A DNA stretch of 64,000 nt from Methanobacteriota archaeon (GCA_016841265.1 JAENZL010000016.1:8051-72050); one strand, 5' to 3'. Positions 45,859-55,035 are shown, counted from the first letter of the stretch. Notes: a model not told the origin generated them from the sequence alone. Numbers and translations: made by a program.

Positions 45859-47160
45859 ATGCGCTGGAAGAAGGCATCCGGTATATTTTTCATTTTATTC
45901 CTGTGCTGCTTTCTCACAGCGGCCCTGGCATTCCCTGTGGGAGCCCAGGAAGAAAAGGTACTCGTACTCGAAATTGCCGGAGCCATCACTCCGGCATCCG
46001 ATAACGTCATAGTTGATGCAATCGAAAAGGCTGAAAACGAGGACTTTGAAGCCCTGGTGATCAGCCTGGACACGCCGGGTGGCGGTCTTGAAGAGACCCA
46101 GGTGATCATAAAAGAGATAGAGAACACAAGCGTGCCGGTTATCGGCTACGTCCCCGAAAGTGGGAAAGCCTGGTCTGCGGGGACCCTGATCCTGATGGGA
46201 ACCGATATCGCAGCCATGGCCCCTTTCACCGTCATTGGCTCTGCCCAGCCCGTACAGATGTCTGCCGAGGGCACCGAGCCTATAGAAGACGAAAAGATAA
46301 TCAACGCCCTGGTTAAGTTCTCGGTTTCTACCGCAAAAAAGCATGGGAGAAACGAGACCTTTGCAGAAGAAGTCATCACCAAAAACAAGAACCTTGATGC
46401 TGAAGAAGCCTTGGCTTCGGGCGTGATCGAATATGTCTCTCCTTCAATCCCCGACCTCCTCAACCAGGTAGACGGAGAGGAAGCTAAGGGAAAGACCCTG
46501 AAAACCGAAAATGCAAGGACCGAAACCTACGAACCCCCCTTCCCCCTGGCATTTATCGAGCTGATCTCAAACCCGGTCATCTCGTCCCTCCTCCTGACCA
46601 TAGGGCTCTACGGGATAATTTTCGGGATATCGAATCCCGGAGCAGGGGCTGAGATTTTCGGGGTCATCGCAATCGTGCTCGGACTGATAGGAACGGGCTT
46701 TGACGTCAACATCGGCGCCATTTTCCTCATTATCGTGGGAGTAGGACTCATGCTTCTGGAAATCCAGTCCCCGGGTTTCGGGGTCTTCGGGATTGCAGGC
46801 CTGGTAAGCCTTGTGATAGGGAGTATCTTCCTCGTACCCATGGGGGCTGAAAACATCTATACCCCTGAATTCCGGAGGACGCTAACCCTTACCATAGTCA
46901 CCCCGACAATCGTTTTCGGGCTTTTCCTGGTCTTTGCGGTCTACAAAGTAGCCGAGTCCCGGAAGAAAAAACCAGTTATAGGAGCCATAATCGGAGACAG
47001 CGCGAGGACAATAGAAGCAATAAGCCCGGATAAGCCGGGTTTTATCCGCTACAGCGGGGAGTACTGGCAGGCCAGGTCCGAAGAAGAAATAGGGAAAGGA
47101 GAAAAGGTGGAGATTATCGGAAAAGAGCAGGAAGTGCTTGTTGTGAAGCGTAAATCCTGA
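45859..47160 (+). CDS. nfeD: NfeD-type membrane serine protease (ClpP-like) with C-terminal OB domain
   Basis: Membrane-bound serine protease partner of stomatin. N-terminal signal/anchor (residues 7-25), a ClpP-class protease domain with SLDTPGGGLEETQ and the catalytic Ser in ESGKAWSAGTL (about Ser106), general-base Lys in the KFSVSTAKKHGRN helix, then four to five C-terminal membrane helices and a NfeD OB-fold tail (PGFIRYSGEYWQARSEEEI). The second of two ATGs is chosen because AAGGGGG is six bases upstream of it. It forms an operon with the SPFH gene. Confidence 0.94.
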   Translation: MRWKKASGIFFILFLCCFLTAALAFPVGAQEEKVLVLEIAGAITPASDNVIVDAIEKAENEDFEALVISLDTPGGGLEETQVIIKEIENTSVPVIGYVPESGKAWSAGTLILMGTDIAAMAPFTVIGSAQPVQMSAEGTEPIEDEKIINALVKFSVSTAKKHGRNETFAEEVITKNKNLDAEEALASGVIEYVSPSIPDLLNQVDGEEAKGKTLKTENARTETYEPPFPLAFIELISNPVISSLLLTIGLYGIIFGISNPGAGAEIFGVIAIVLGLIGTGFDVNIGAIFLIIVGVGLMLLEIQSPGFGVFGIAGLVSLVIGSIFLVPMGAENIYTPEFRRTLTLTIVTPTIVFGLFLVFAVYKVAESRKKKPVIGAIIGDSARTIEAISPDKPGFIRYSGEYWQARSEEEIGKGEKVEIIGKEQEVLVVKRKS

Positions 47161-47198
47161 TTTTATTATTAAGTATTATTATCAGGATTTACTCTTTT
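47151..47198 (+). terminator. terminator hairpin overlapping the nfeD stop codon
   Basis: Perfect 10-base inverted repeat TAAATCCTGA (47151-47160, including the TGA stop) and TCAGGATTTA (47182-47191), followed by ctcttttta. Likely terminates the SPFH-nfeD transcript. Confidence 0.7.
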
Positions 47199-47262
47199 TA
47201 CACATCATTTCTTTTTCAAGATTTTATCCTTATAATGTATCCTTATAAAAAATATTCTCATT

Positions 47263-48597
47263 TTAGTTTTTCTTTTCTTCCCTTATTTTCTCCAGAACCT
47301 TCTGCTTTTTCCCGATAGCTTCGGCTGCGGCCCTGTCGATTGCCGCCCTCATCTCCTCAAAGCCCCTGGGATTTTCTTCCCCGTGGACTTTTTTAACCGG
47401 GGTGTAGGCGGATTCCCTGAAGCGCGGGGCAAAGTCCCTGCGTTCCCCGTCAATAATTACTTCGGCTCCGGTGCCTTCTTCCACATGGCCTATGATGTCG
47501 ATCGCAACGCCTGCGGCCCGGACAGTCTCAAGGATCCGGTCTGCGTATTCCGGGGGAGCGATGACCAGCAGGGCGTCCAGGGACACGCCGAGGTAGTCTA
47601 TTTTCAGGGTTTCGAGCATTGAGAGGACCTTCGGATTCACAAGAGCCCGCATTTTTGCTTCTTCAAAGACCAGTTTTACTCCTGCGGTTTTTGAGATTTC
47701 CCGGGCATCCCCGCGGATCCCACCGTTGGTTACGTCGGTCATGGAATGGACATTTACATGGAGCCCGGACTCAAGAACGGCTTCGCAGGCTTCCAGGAAA
47801 CGGATGTTGATGGTTTCGTCCACAACATCGTGCATGCCGTAGTAAAGTGCAGTTGTGGAAATCGTTCCGCCACCTGCCCCTTCGGTCATCAGGATCAGGT
47901 CACCCACTTCGGTCTGGTTCCGCGATGTGAGGGAAGAGGTCACACCAACTGCCCCGACGCCTCCGGTCATGCGGTCCCCTATGACCATGTCCCCGCCAAT
48001 CCGGAGAGTGCTTCCAGTGATCAGGGGGATTCCGGTAAGTTCCGAGACCGTAGTAATCCCTGCGATATGGTCGAAGATCTTTGCAACGTCCCCGTCGTCT
48101 GCGACATGGATATCAGAGAGCATCGCAAGGGGGCGGGACCCCATGGAATAAATGTCCCGGAGGGCAGCCCTGGCTACGTGGAAACCGGAAAGGAAGGGGA
48201 AGTCGCTTAAGCGGGAATGGATACCGTCGATGGTCAAGACCAGGTATTCATTACCGATCCTTACAACCCCGGAATCATCAAGCTGAGAACTGTCCACCAC
48301 AGCCCCTGTCTGGCCTATGACTTCCCCGAGCTTGGAGTGCACGTAGAAGTCTCCGGTCCCTCTCGAACCTACCCCGAATTCTCCCATGGAAACCCCCGAG
48401 ACAGTGGAGTTTAAAATCTCCCCCTTCACGTTTAGAGTCGCCCTGGCTTCGGAAATCACCGCCGACGCAATCTCCCGGGCGCCTTCCGGGCTTAGCTTCT
48501 TTATCTCGAGAATTCTTTCAACAAGCTGTGCCTTAAGCCCGTTTTCATTTTCAGGATCCTGCCTGAGTGACCGTTTTGCGTAGCCTTCTATGTCCAT
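47263..48597 (-). CDS. PurM/HypE-superfamily AIR-synthase-related protein
   Basis: Protein of the AIR-synthase/PurM superfamily (ATP-binding enzymes such as PurM, ThiL, HypE, SelD), about 444 residues. Visible: GTGDFYVHSKLGEVIG and LDDSGVVRIGNEYLVLTIDG (the metal-ATP loop), DIYSMGSRPLAMLSDIHV, and DVTNGGIRGDAREISK. It has an extra N-terminal helical stretch of about 60 residues. This archaeal subgroup is widely distributed in methanogens and lacks a demonstrated substrate. ATG at 48597 preferred over TTG at 48615. Divergent from nothing obvious; hisH lies 105 bases upstream on the same strand. Confidence 0.83.
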   Translation of the reverse strand: MDIEGYAKRSLRQDPENENGLKAQLVERILEIKKLSPEGAREIASAVISEARATLNVKGEILNSTVSGVSMGEFGVGSRGTGDFYVHSKLGEVIGQTGAVVDSSQLDDSGVVRIGNEYLVLTIDGIHSRLSDFPFLSGFHVARAALRDIYSMGSRPLAMLSDIHVADDGDVAKIFDHIAGITTVSELTGIPLITGSTLRIGGDMVIGDRMTGGVGAVGVTSSLTSRNQTEVGDLILMTEGAGGGTISTTALYYGMHDVVDETINIRFLEACEAVLESGLHVNVHSMTDVTNGGIRGDAREISKTAGVKLVFEEAKMRALVNPKVLSMLETLKIDYLGVSLDALLVIAPPEYADRILETVRAAGVAIDIIGHVEEGTGAEVIIDGERRDFAPRFRESAYTPVKKVHGEENPRGFEEMRAAIDRAAAEAIGKKQKVLEKIREEKKN

Positions 48598-48701
48598 AAT
48601 ATCATCTTCTCGCAAAATTAACTCTTAGAAACTTCAAAACATTTCTTACCATTTAACCACTGGAAAAAAGGAAAAAATGAAAGCCATAAATGAAAAAGCT
48701 T

Positions 48702-49310
48702 TCAACACATACTGACAAAGTTTTTCAGGATCTGCAGCCCAACATCCCCACTTTTTTCAGGATGGAACTGCGTCCCCATGACGTTGCCTTCCGAGTTTAC
48801 GACCGAAGCTGCAAACTCCAGCCCGTACTCACATGCCGCAAGGGTATGCTCCGGGTCAGTGTCCACGTAATAGGAGTGGACGAAATACACGAAAGCCCTG
48901 TCAGGGATTCCCTTGAAAAGGGGATGGTCCTGTGTGATCTTTATATTGTTCCAGCCAATATGGGGCACTTTAAGCTCGGATTTTGGAAAGCGAACGACCT
49001 TCCCGGGGACCAGGGCGAGCCCGTCGGTCAGCTTCCCTTCCTCGGATGTGCTCATAAGAAGCTGTTGTCCGAGGCAGATCCCTAGCATCGGTTTCCCGGA
49101 TTTTGCATACTCGTAAACGGTCTCTTTGAGGGGGAGCAGGCAGCTCATTGCGTCCACAAAAGCGCCAACACCCGGAAGAATCACTCCGTCAGCGGCAAGA
49201 ATCTCTTCAGGTTCCCCCGAAATTACGGGACTCGCTCCTGCGTGTTCGAGCCCCTTTTGAACACTCCGGAGATTTCCGATCCCATAATCGAGAATCACGA
49301 TTCTCTTCAT
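48702..49310 (-). CDS. hisH: imidazole glycerol phosphate synthase glutaminase subunit
   Basis: Class I glutamine amidotransferase subunit supplying ammonia to HisF in histidine synthesis. The 202-residue protein has the oxyanion/nucleophile motif GICLGQQLLM (catalytic Cys) and the His-Glu pair in GTQFHPEKSG, plus LPGVGAF near residue 50. hisI lies in the same window but 6 kb away, so the his genes are dispersed. No hisF is present in the window. Confidence 0.96.
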   Translation of the reverse strand: MKRIVILDYGIGNLRSVQKGLEHAGASPVISGEPEEILAADGVILPGVGAFVDAMSCLLPLKETVYEYAKSGKPMLGICLGQQLLMSTSEEGKLTDGLALVPGKVVRFPKSELKVPHIGWNNIKITQDHPLFKGIPDRAFVYFVHSYYVDTDPEHTLAACEYGLEFAASVVNSEGNVMGTQFHPEKSGDVGLQILKNFVSMC

Positions 49311-49402
49311 AGCTCTAACAAATAAAGTTAAAATAGATTAAGTTTACGAGCAAATATATAAAGATTGAAAAAAAGTATAAAGGTTGAAAAAATTAAGAAC
49401 TC

Positions 49403-49512
49403 TATCCCTTACTGCCCTGTTCTTTAACGGTTCTTTACTGCTCTGTCCCTTACTGCCCTGTTCTTTAACGGTTCTTTACTGCTATGTCCCTAACTGTCCT
49501 GCTCTTTAACGA
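49403..49512. repeat. 41-bp direct repeat, 2.7 copies, entering a gene
   Basis: Copies at 49403-49443 and 49444-49484 differ at three positions; a third partial copy runs to 49512 with more changes. The array begins downstream of the small zinc-ribbon gene and continues into its 3' end, so the last 16 codons and the stop of that gene lie within repeat sequence. Confidence 0.9.
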
Positions 49513-49704
49513 TTTGCTTTCCGTGGTTTTTTCAAAAGTCACCCTGGACTTACCGCAATGTACACATTCATAGCGCTTTTCAACCACTTTTGGCAAATAG
49601 GAAAGCGCACCGCTTTTTCGTTTCCATTTATGCAATCCCAAAAAACACAAAAAACTATGCGGACCCGTTTTTTCTGATGATTCTTCAGAGCCACTATCGT
49701 TCAA
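49465..49704 (-). CDS. 79-residue zinc-ribbon-like protein
   Basis: A very small protein with one Cys and His in LCFLGLHKWKR and a CxxC in YECVHCGKSR, spaced about 22 residues apart, which would bind one zinc ion; similar small Cys-His/CxxC proteins of unknown function occur in phages and prokaryotes. TTG start; AAAGGG lies a few bases upstream. The C-terminus (RTVRDIAVKNR) is encoded by part of a tandem repeat. Likely real because of the intact motif, but function is unknown. Confidence 0.6.
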   Translation of the reverse strand: MNDSGSEESSEKTGPHSFLCFLGLHKWKRKSGALSYLPKVVEKRYECVHCGKSRVTFEKTTESKSLKSRTVRDIAVKNR

Positions 49705-49855
49705 AAAGCCCTTTCTCCTCGTGCATATTTGATATGATTAATCATGAAGTATTCAATTTCACAATGGTCAAGAAGATATATAAGCGTATAGTTATGACCT
49801 GAAATATTAAGAAACTTTGATTATTAAAAAATAAACCGGTCTAAAAATCAAATAA

Positions 49856-49864
49856 TTTTATATA
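49856..49864 (+). promoter_or_regulatory. TATA box of a pilin-like gene
   Basis: ttttatata with AT-rich flank; transcription would start near 49890, giving a leader of about 50 bases that contains GTGGGGG before the ATG at 49941. Confidence 0.55.
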
Positions 49865-49940
49865 CAGTGATCGAGTACAGATAAAATGTAAAATAATTTA
49901 CATTAAATCATCTGGAAAATATCAAAGAGTGGGGGAACTC

Positions 49941-50429
49941 ATGAGACAAATCCGGTTTTTAAGAAATGACGAAAGAGCTATGGAACTCCCGATCAATATT
50001 GTGGTGATGCTGGTCGTGGGGATGGTTGCCCTTGCAACACTTATTTCGATCATACCGACTCCGACAAAAGAGATGTCAGTTTTTGTGGTGGAGACGACTC
50101 TGGAAGGAGGGAGTCCTCAAGCAGGAAATTCGATAATAGTAACCGCCGAAAATGCAACAGATCCTTTCGGCGTAACTGTAAAGATCGAGGTGACAGATCA
50201 GGACGGTAACCCCGTAAGAGACGCAAACGTGGTGCTTACAGGTCTCGGTGGTGCGGCATCGAATAACACAATCATCGATGGGACCACTGTCCTGATCACT
50301 GATGAGGCAATGCCCAGGCTTGATCCGAACCAGAATGAAGGAACTATGGACCTGAAGATCCTGGCAGATGGTTTCTATGACTACGAGAAACAGGACGCCA
50401 TTATGATCATAAAGACCCGGGGGACCTGA
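49941..50429 (+). CDS. archaeal type IV pilin-like protein
   Basis: The 162-residue product has a short basic leader (MRQIRFLR), an acidic motif NDERAMELP, one hydrophobic helix (INIVVMLVVGMVALATLIS, about residues 18-36), and an outer beta-rich domain with DQDGNPVRDANVVLTGLGG, a carboxypeptidase-regulatory/Ig-like segment. This is the layout of archaeal pilins processed after the charged leader. The ATG at 49941 is six bases after GGGGG; a GTG four codons earlier is less likely. A second gene of the same type follows 112 bases downstream. Confidence 0.75.
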   Translation: MRQIRFLRNDERAMELPINIVVMLVVGMVALATLISIIPTPTKEMSVFVVETTLEGGSPQAGNSIIVTAENATDPFGVTVKIEVTDQDGNPVRDANVVLTGLGGAASNNTIIDGTTVLITDEAMPRLDPNQNEGTMDLKILADGFYDYEKQDAIMIIKTRGT

Positions 50430-50541
50430 AAAAAGAAGTACTGAAAAAGGAATTTCTTAAAAAACAAGTACTGAAAAAAATTAAATGAGCGGGAAGGGAA
50501 AAAGAAGCAAAAACTGACGACATTCGGTTAGGAGGTCGTAT

Positions 50542-51000
50542 ATGCTACCCCGGAAATTCACTGAGAATGAAGAAGGGACCGTCGGGCTCCCGATAAGAAT
50601 TGTGGTTCTTTCGATCGTGGGCTTCATAGGGTTTTATGCGATCCTCTCAGCCATCTCAAGCGCTCCCTCGCCGCCCGAACCCCTGTATGCGGAAGCAAAC
50701 GTGAGCGCTGTTTTCCTCCCAGCGGAAGAAGAAAACAACACGGAAACAAATCTGACCCTCCTTGTCACGGCACTTGACGGGGAGAGCCAGAGGGTAGGGG
50801 GAGCTAATGTTATTCTCTGGAGCCCCGACCGTAACCGGGCATACTCCGGCGTCACGGACGCGGAAGGAAAAGTTTTAATAGAGCTCAAAAATCCGGAGTT
50901 GCCCCGGGGAAAAGCCGAAGGGTACATCTCCCTGAAAGCTATGAAAACAGGATACCGGGATTACGTAAACGACTATTTTGTAAAAATTACCCGGATTTGA
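50542..51000 (+). CDS. archaeal type IV pilin-like protein, second copy
   Basis: The 152-residue product mirrors the preceding gene: short leader MLPRKFT, acidic motif ENEEGTVGLP, one hydrophobic helix (IRIVVLSIVGFIGFYAILS) and an Ig-like outer domain (VGGANVILWSPD, YSGVTDAEGKVLIELK). Strong AGGAGGTCG site before the ATG. With its neighbour it forms a two-gene unit; the pair differ enough to be distinct subunits. No peptidase or secretion ATPase gene is next to them. Confidence 0.75.
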   Translation: MLPRKFTENEEGTVGLPIRIVVLSIVGFIGFYAILSAISSAPSPPEPLYAEANVSAVFLPAEEENNTETNLTLLVTALDGESQRVGGANVILWSPDRNRAYSGVTDAEGKVLIELKNPELPRGKAEGYISLKAMKTGYRDYVNDYFVKITRI

Positions 51001-51048
51001 GCTGTTTCAAAAGCCAGGTCAACCCCGAAAAAACAATAATTCACCGGT

Positions 51049-51708
51049 TCAGACCATGGCAAAAATATTTTTGTAATTGAGCAGGAAGAACAGGCCAAAA
51101 AGCGCCATAAACCCTCCGCAGAGGTATAGCACCTTTTCATGTGTACGCTGTGAAATCAGCTCCTTTCCCCTGGAAAAAGATGATGCTACAGCCACAAGAA
51201 AGCCGAGGTCCGCCAGCCAGTGCCCGATGACGAACGCAATTACTGCAAAGATGCCTGCAAGGTACTGCTGAAGGACAATTACACTGCCTGCTGTCAACCA
51301 CCAGCCCAGAAACATAGGGTTCAATGCAGAGGTTACAATCCCTGCAGGCAAAGGCCCAACCGACAGGTCCAATTTACTGGCTGAGGCAGAGATATCTTTT
51401 CTAGAGGTCTCTTTTGCACTTTTAACCATAAAAAGCCCGAAAAGTACCATTACCAAACCGCCAATTACAGCCATATAGGAGATTACATCTACCCCGATAA
51501 AAGAGGATGCTCCGGCCACGATGAGCATGAATAATGTTGATTCTGTCATCGCATGCCCAATAAATACCGAAGGTCCCGCCTTCCAACCGACTTTAAAAGA
51601 CGTCACGATTGTTGCGAACATCATGGGGCCAGGGACAAGGGCAGCAGATATGCCTACTGTAAACCCCAGAATAAGAGCTTTTATCAATTCTATAATGAAT
51701 ATCACCAC
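51049..51708 (-). CDS. LysE-family exporter
   Basis: Membrane protein of 219 residues with six hydrophobic segments and the LysE/RhtB opening GFTVGISAALVPGPMMFATI followed by SFKVGWKAG. The family exports amino acids or related small molecules; specificity unknown. GTG start; converges with the second pilin-like gene. Confidence 0.87.
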   Translation of the reverse strand: MVIFIIELIKALILGFTVGISAALVPGPMMFATIVTSFKVGWKAGPSVFIGHAMTESTLFMLIVAGASSFIGVDVISYMAVIGGLVMVLFGLFMVKSAKETSRKDISASASKLDLSVGPLPAGIVTSALNPMFLGWWLTAGSVIVLQQYLAGIFAVIAFVIGHWLADLGFLVAVASSFSRGKELISQRTHEKVLYLCGGFMALFGLFFLLNYKNIFAMV

Positions 51709-51795
51709 AGGAGAAAGTGGATATTCAAAATAGATGGAAGTTATGATATATATTAATGATGTGCTAAGCTCCCAGGACTTATTATCTCTTTGTTT

Positions 51796-52659
51796 TTATT
51801 CCAGACACGTCATCGATTTTTGTTTCCGGTTCATCATATAAAACTTCAAAAGCACGGCTGCGGCCATCAGCGCTGCAAGCCCCATGGAGAAAAATGGAGA
51901 CCTTATTATATCCCAGCGCCCTGACCAGACCAGAAAACCTGTAAGGAAAAGGACCGATGAACCCGTGATTCCGGAGATCTCCACCGGCACCTTGATCGAG
52001 CCCAGGGTGAATCGGTTCTGGTTCTCAACAGCCTCAAGGCGCTGTTCAAGCCTTTCTACAGACTCTCTTGCCGCAACTTCCCTTTCGGATGCCCCCTTTA
52101 TTTCCCGGTCCACAGCCTCGAGTTCGGCACCCAGTTCCCCATGCACAAAATCCGAAAGCCCGATTATTGCCTCCTGAAGAGAGCGCAAGCTTTCGGAAAA
52201 CCCGGTAAAAAGGGCATTAATCTCCTTCACTTTATCGGAACCAGAGGAGACTTCGGAAGAGGTATTCACAAAAATAAAAGGACCTTCCGAAACATCGGCA
52301 GAGGAAAGCACAGCGCTGAAGGAAAGATTCGAAACTCCTGTTTCCGAAAGTGAAGAGACCTCGTCGGAAGGCAAAGAACCCCCGGGCAGTGTTAAAGAAT
52401 CCTCAGGAGAAACCGAAGGGCACTCAGGAGAAACCGAAGAGCCGGCGATAGAAGTTCCCGGGTTTCCTTCCTGAAAAGAATCGGAAAAAGGATTAGAGAA
52501 GGAACCACCGGGCTGCAACTTCCCGGGCGTTTCCATGGACAAGCGGCGTTCTACTGCCCTAAGCCGTTTTTCAAAACTCCGGATGCTCTGGTCAAAAACC
52601 TCAATTCTCCCGTGCAGGTCTTCCCTGATATCGGGACCTACTTCACGTACCTTACCCAA
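51796..52659 (-). CDS. serine-rich coiled-coil protein with C-terminal membrane helices
   Basis: Unrecognised. The 287-residue product has an N-terminal charged helix (DLHGRIEVFDQSIRSFEKRL, then VERRL), a long low-complexity Ser/Pro/Glu region (about residues 46-130), a coiled coil (FSESLRSLQEAII, then ELEAVDREIKGASEREVAAR and RLEQRLEAVENQN), and two hydrophobic helices at the end. Topology suggests a membrane protein with a long cytoplasmic or external stalk. It lies upstream of nothing obviously related; the PINA-type gene is read in the same direction 191 bases before it. Function unknown. Confidence 0.65.
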   Translation of the reverse strand: MGKVREVGPDIREDLHGRIEVFDQSIRSFEKRLRAVERRLSMETPGKLQPGGSFSNPFSDSFQEGNPGTSIAGSSVSPECPSVSPEDSLTLPGGSLPSDEVSSLSETGVSNLSFSAVLSSADVSEGPFIFVNTSSEVSSGSDKVKEINALFTGFSESLRSLQEAIIGLSDFVHGELGAELEAVDREIKGASEREVAARESVERLEQRLEAVENQNRFTLGSIKVPVEISGITGSSVLFLTGFLVWSGRWDIIRSPFFSMGLAALMAAAVLLKFYMMNRKQKSMTCLE

Positions 52660-52850
52660 TTAAACCATACCCCCACTTAAATTTCTAATATGAATTGAAG
52701 CAAGGACATAATATAAATTTTTGGATGAATGACTTGAATATTAAAAAAGAGAAGTAAAATCAAAAGATGAAAAAGGAAAACAGGACATATAAAAGAAAAG
52801 GAAAAAAGAAAAGGAAAAGGAAAAGGAAAAAAGAAAATAGCCTGAGCAGA

Positions 52851-54773
52851 TCAAATCTTCCGGATTTCGATTAGTTCCCCGCGGTCCATAGCTTCCATTA
52901 TTTCCTGGGAAAGGTCCGAATTAATCCTGATTTTCACGTCTCCATGCCTGCCTACGGTTGCGCTGAAGAGATATTCATCTTCGATATAGACTTCAACGTC
53001 CCCACCTGCCAGTTCCGGGACACTAAGAATCAGGTGTTTTTTTGTTTTTTCCAGGAGTGGATGGGCTGAAACGGGAAGGTCGGCTTCCGGAAAACCGGTC
53101 ATTCCGGCAGTTTTCATGTAGGCTTCGGATTTCTCGGCGTACTTCATTTCTTTTGCGGGTCTGGAGGGTTCGGACTCGAATTCCCGGACGTCAATATGGA
53201 TTCCCAGCGTCTTTTCTATCCGGTCGATTACGCTCCCGCCTTTCCCGATAACTTTTCGCATTTCCGTGCTCCGGACTTTCACTGTGGCACTGTTGTCCGA
53301 AGTCACTTCAACTTCGACAGGACCACTGGCATACTTCCGGATAACGTTTCGGATCTCTTCTTCCGCAAGTTTCCAGGCAGGTTTTCGTTCCTCTTTCCTG
53401 GTCCCGATAGGCATGACCACAACCTGCTCGCCGTAGGTGTAGATCTCGTACTCAACTTTTCCGGTCTCGAAGTCCTCAATTGTGATGACAGGCCTGGCAA
53501 GGTCCTGCTCGACCATCCCGTGAGGCACCTTGACTGTGAAAGCCAGCACCATGACCTTTGCAACCTCTCCTTTGTCAATAAAAATGACCGTGTCCACTAC
53601 CTGAGGGATTACCCCCAGTTCCACCCTTCCGATCAGGCGCTGGATTGCGTCCACAGCCCGGGTTGCGTGCACGACTCCGATCATCCCGACCCCGGCCAGG
53701 CGCATGTCCGCAAAAATAAGGAAATCATTGGTCTTCCGGACCTCATCGTAAACCGTATAATCCGGTCTCACCAGGAGCAAGAGGTCTGCAGTATCTTCCA
53801 TCCGCCCGTTCAGGGGAGAATACTGGGTAATCTCAGGCGGCACCTGCAGGTCCCTGGGGGATTCCATAGTCTTGACCACCTGCTCGTGATCATTCAGGTA
53901 GCGTGCAACCCCGGCTGCAAAAGTAGACTTACCGGCTCCCGGGGGCCCGGCGATGAGAATACCCCGCTGACTTTCGATGCGTTCTTTCAATTTATCGCTC
54001 AGGCGGTAATGTTCAAGGTCCACGATAACCGTAGGGCGGACCACGGTAATCTCCATGTCATCGGAAAAAGGCGGATGGGCGATTGCAATCCGCATGTTCC
54101 GGATCTGCAGGACAGTTGCCCCGGCAGAAGACATTTCAATAAAGGATTCGGGGTCGACTCTTGCCCTTTCGATAAGCTCTTTGGAAATGCTTTGAAGTTC
54201 CGCCATTGAAACAGGCTCATCCCGGATTCGGAGATAGCGCACTCTCCCCACAGGCCCCTTCTTTGCCATAGGAGAAACCCTATTTTTGAGGTGGACGGAC
54301 ATGGTGTCGTCAGTGAAAAAATGCTCGACCCTGAGAGGCCCCAGTTCCGAAGGGTCCACGACCTTCGGGGGCACGTAATCCACATCAATCCCCCTGGCTT
54401 CCGCAATAAGGGACTGGACCCGGTCCTCACTCACAAAAAGCCCGCCTACCTCAAGAGCCGTGCTGCGGATCAGGGCATCCACCCGACCTTCTTTCGAAAG
54501 CTTGATTTCCTCCAGGGTGGGCCGGACCCCGCTGAACTTCAAGGTAATGTCGCCTTTCTCAGCAAGCCTGCGCAGTTCCAAAAGTTCATCTAGCCCTTTG
54601 TAACCGATTTCCCTACCCTTGTTTGCCTGAGCTTCCAGTTCCGACACCACGGCTTCAGGGACGATGATCTCAGCTCCCCGGTACTCACCGCTCCTGACCC
54701 TGGCAGAGATTCTCCCGTCAATAATCACACTGGTATCCGGAACAATCCTACATATCCGCGTCTCTTCAGCCAT
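52851..54773 (-). CDS. PIN-ATPase-KH protein (PINA type)
   Basis: The 640-residue protein has an N-terminal PIN domain (VPDTSVIIDGRISARV and ALIRSTALEVGGLFVSEDR), a VirB11/PilT-type ATPase with Walker A GPPGAGKSTFAAGV and Walker-B-like LLLVRPDYTVYDE, and a C-terminal KH domain (RKVIGKGGSVIDRIEKTLG). This exact layout is COG1855. The Sulfolobus member, PINA, is a Holliday-junction branch-migration ATPase working with Hjc and Hjm; for methanogens this role is inferred. It is not the pilus motor despite the PilT-like core. ATG start. Confidence 0.92.
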   Translation of the reverse strand: MAEETRICRIVPDTSVIIDGRISARVRSGEYRGAEIIVPEAVVSELEAQANKGREIGYKGLDELLELRRLAEKGDITLKFSGVRPTLEEIKLSKEGRVDALIRSTALEVGGLFVSEDRVQSLIAEARGIDVDYVPPKVVDPSELGPLRVEHFFTDDTMSVHLKNRVSPMAKKGPVGRVRYLRIRDEPVSMAELQSISKELIERARVDPESFIEMSSAGATVLQIRNMRIAIAHPPFSDDMEITVVRPTVIVDLEHYRLSDKLKERIESQRGILIAGPPGAGKSTFAAGVARYLNDHEQVVKTMESPRDLQVPPEITQYSPLNGRMEDTADLLLLVRPDYTVYDEVRKTNDFLIFADMRLAGVGMIGVVHATRAVDAIQRLIGRVELGVIPQVVDTVIFIDKGEVAKVMVLAFTVKVPHGMVEQDLARPVITIEDFETGKVEYEIYTYGEQVVVMPIGTRKEERKPAWKLAEEEIRNVIRKYASGPVEVEVTSDNSATVKVRSTEMRKVIGKGGSVIDRIEKTLGIHIDVREFESEPSRPAKEMKYAEKSEAYMKTAGMTGFPEADLPVSAHPLLEKTKKHLILSVPELAGGDVEVYIEDEYLFSATVGRHGDVKIRINSDLSQEIMEAMDRGELIEIRKI

Positions 54774-55035
54774 ATAAGGGGATAGACCCGAGAAGTATAT
54801 AATAAAACTTCTGGGGCTTTCTTTGCGATGAAAAAAAGTTGAAACGTAAATTTGAAGGAAATTAAGGCACCCAAAGACCTGAAATAAGTTGAAAAGCCCT
54901 TAAAACTTCGCCTTAGAAAAACTTCAGCATACTTCCTAAATTCAGTAAATCTCATACCCAACAAATCTAATATTCATAGGACTTACGCAGTTGAACCAAA
55001 AACCAGTGGCATTTCTCAAGTGCGTAACTTCTAAT

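Noticed and set aside
53196-54209. A 337-codon plus-strand open frame inside the PINA-type gene
   Set aside because: Antisense shadow of a well recognised PIN-ATPase-KH protein; no ribosome site and His/Asp/Pro-rich composition typical of antisense frames.
52851-54773. The PilT-like ATPase as a motor for the nearby pilin-like proteins
   Set aside because: Its PIN-ATPase-KH order identifies the PINA/COG1855 family, not a secretion ATPase; no TadC or GspF-like partner is adjacent.
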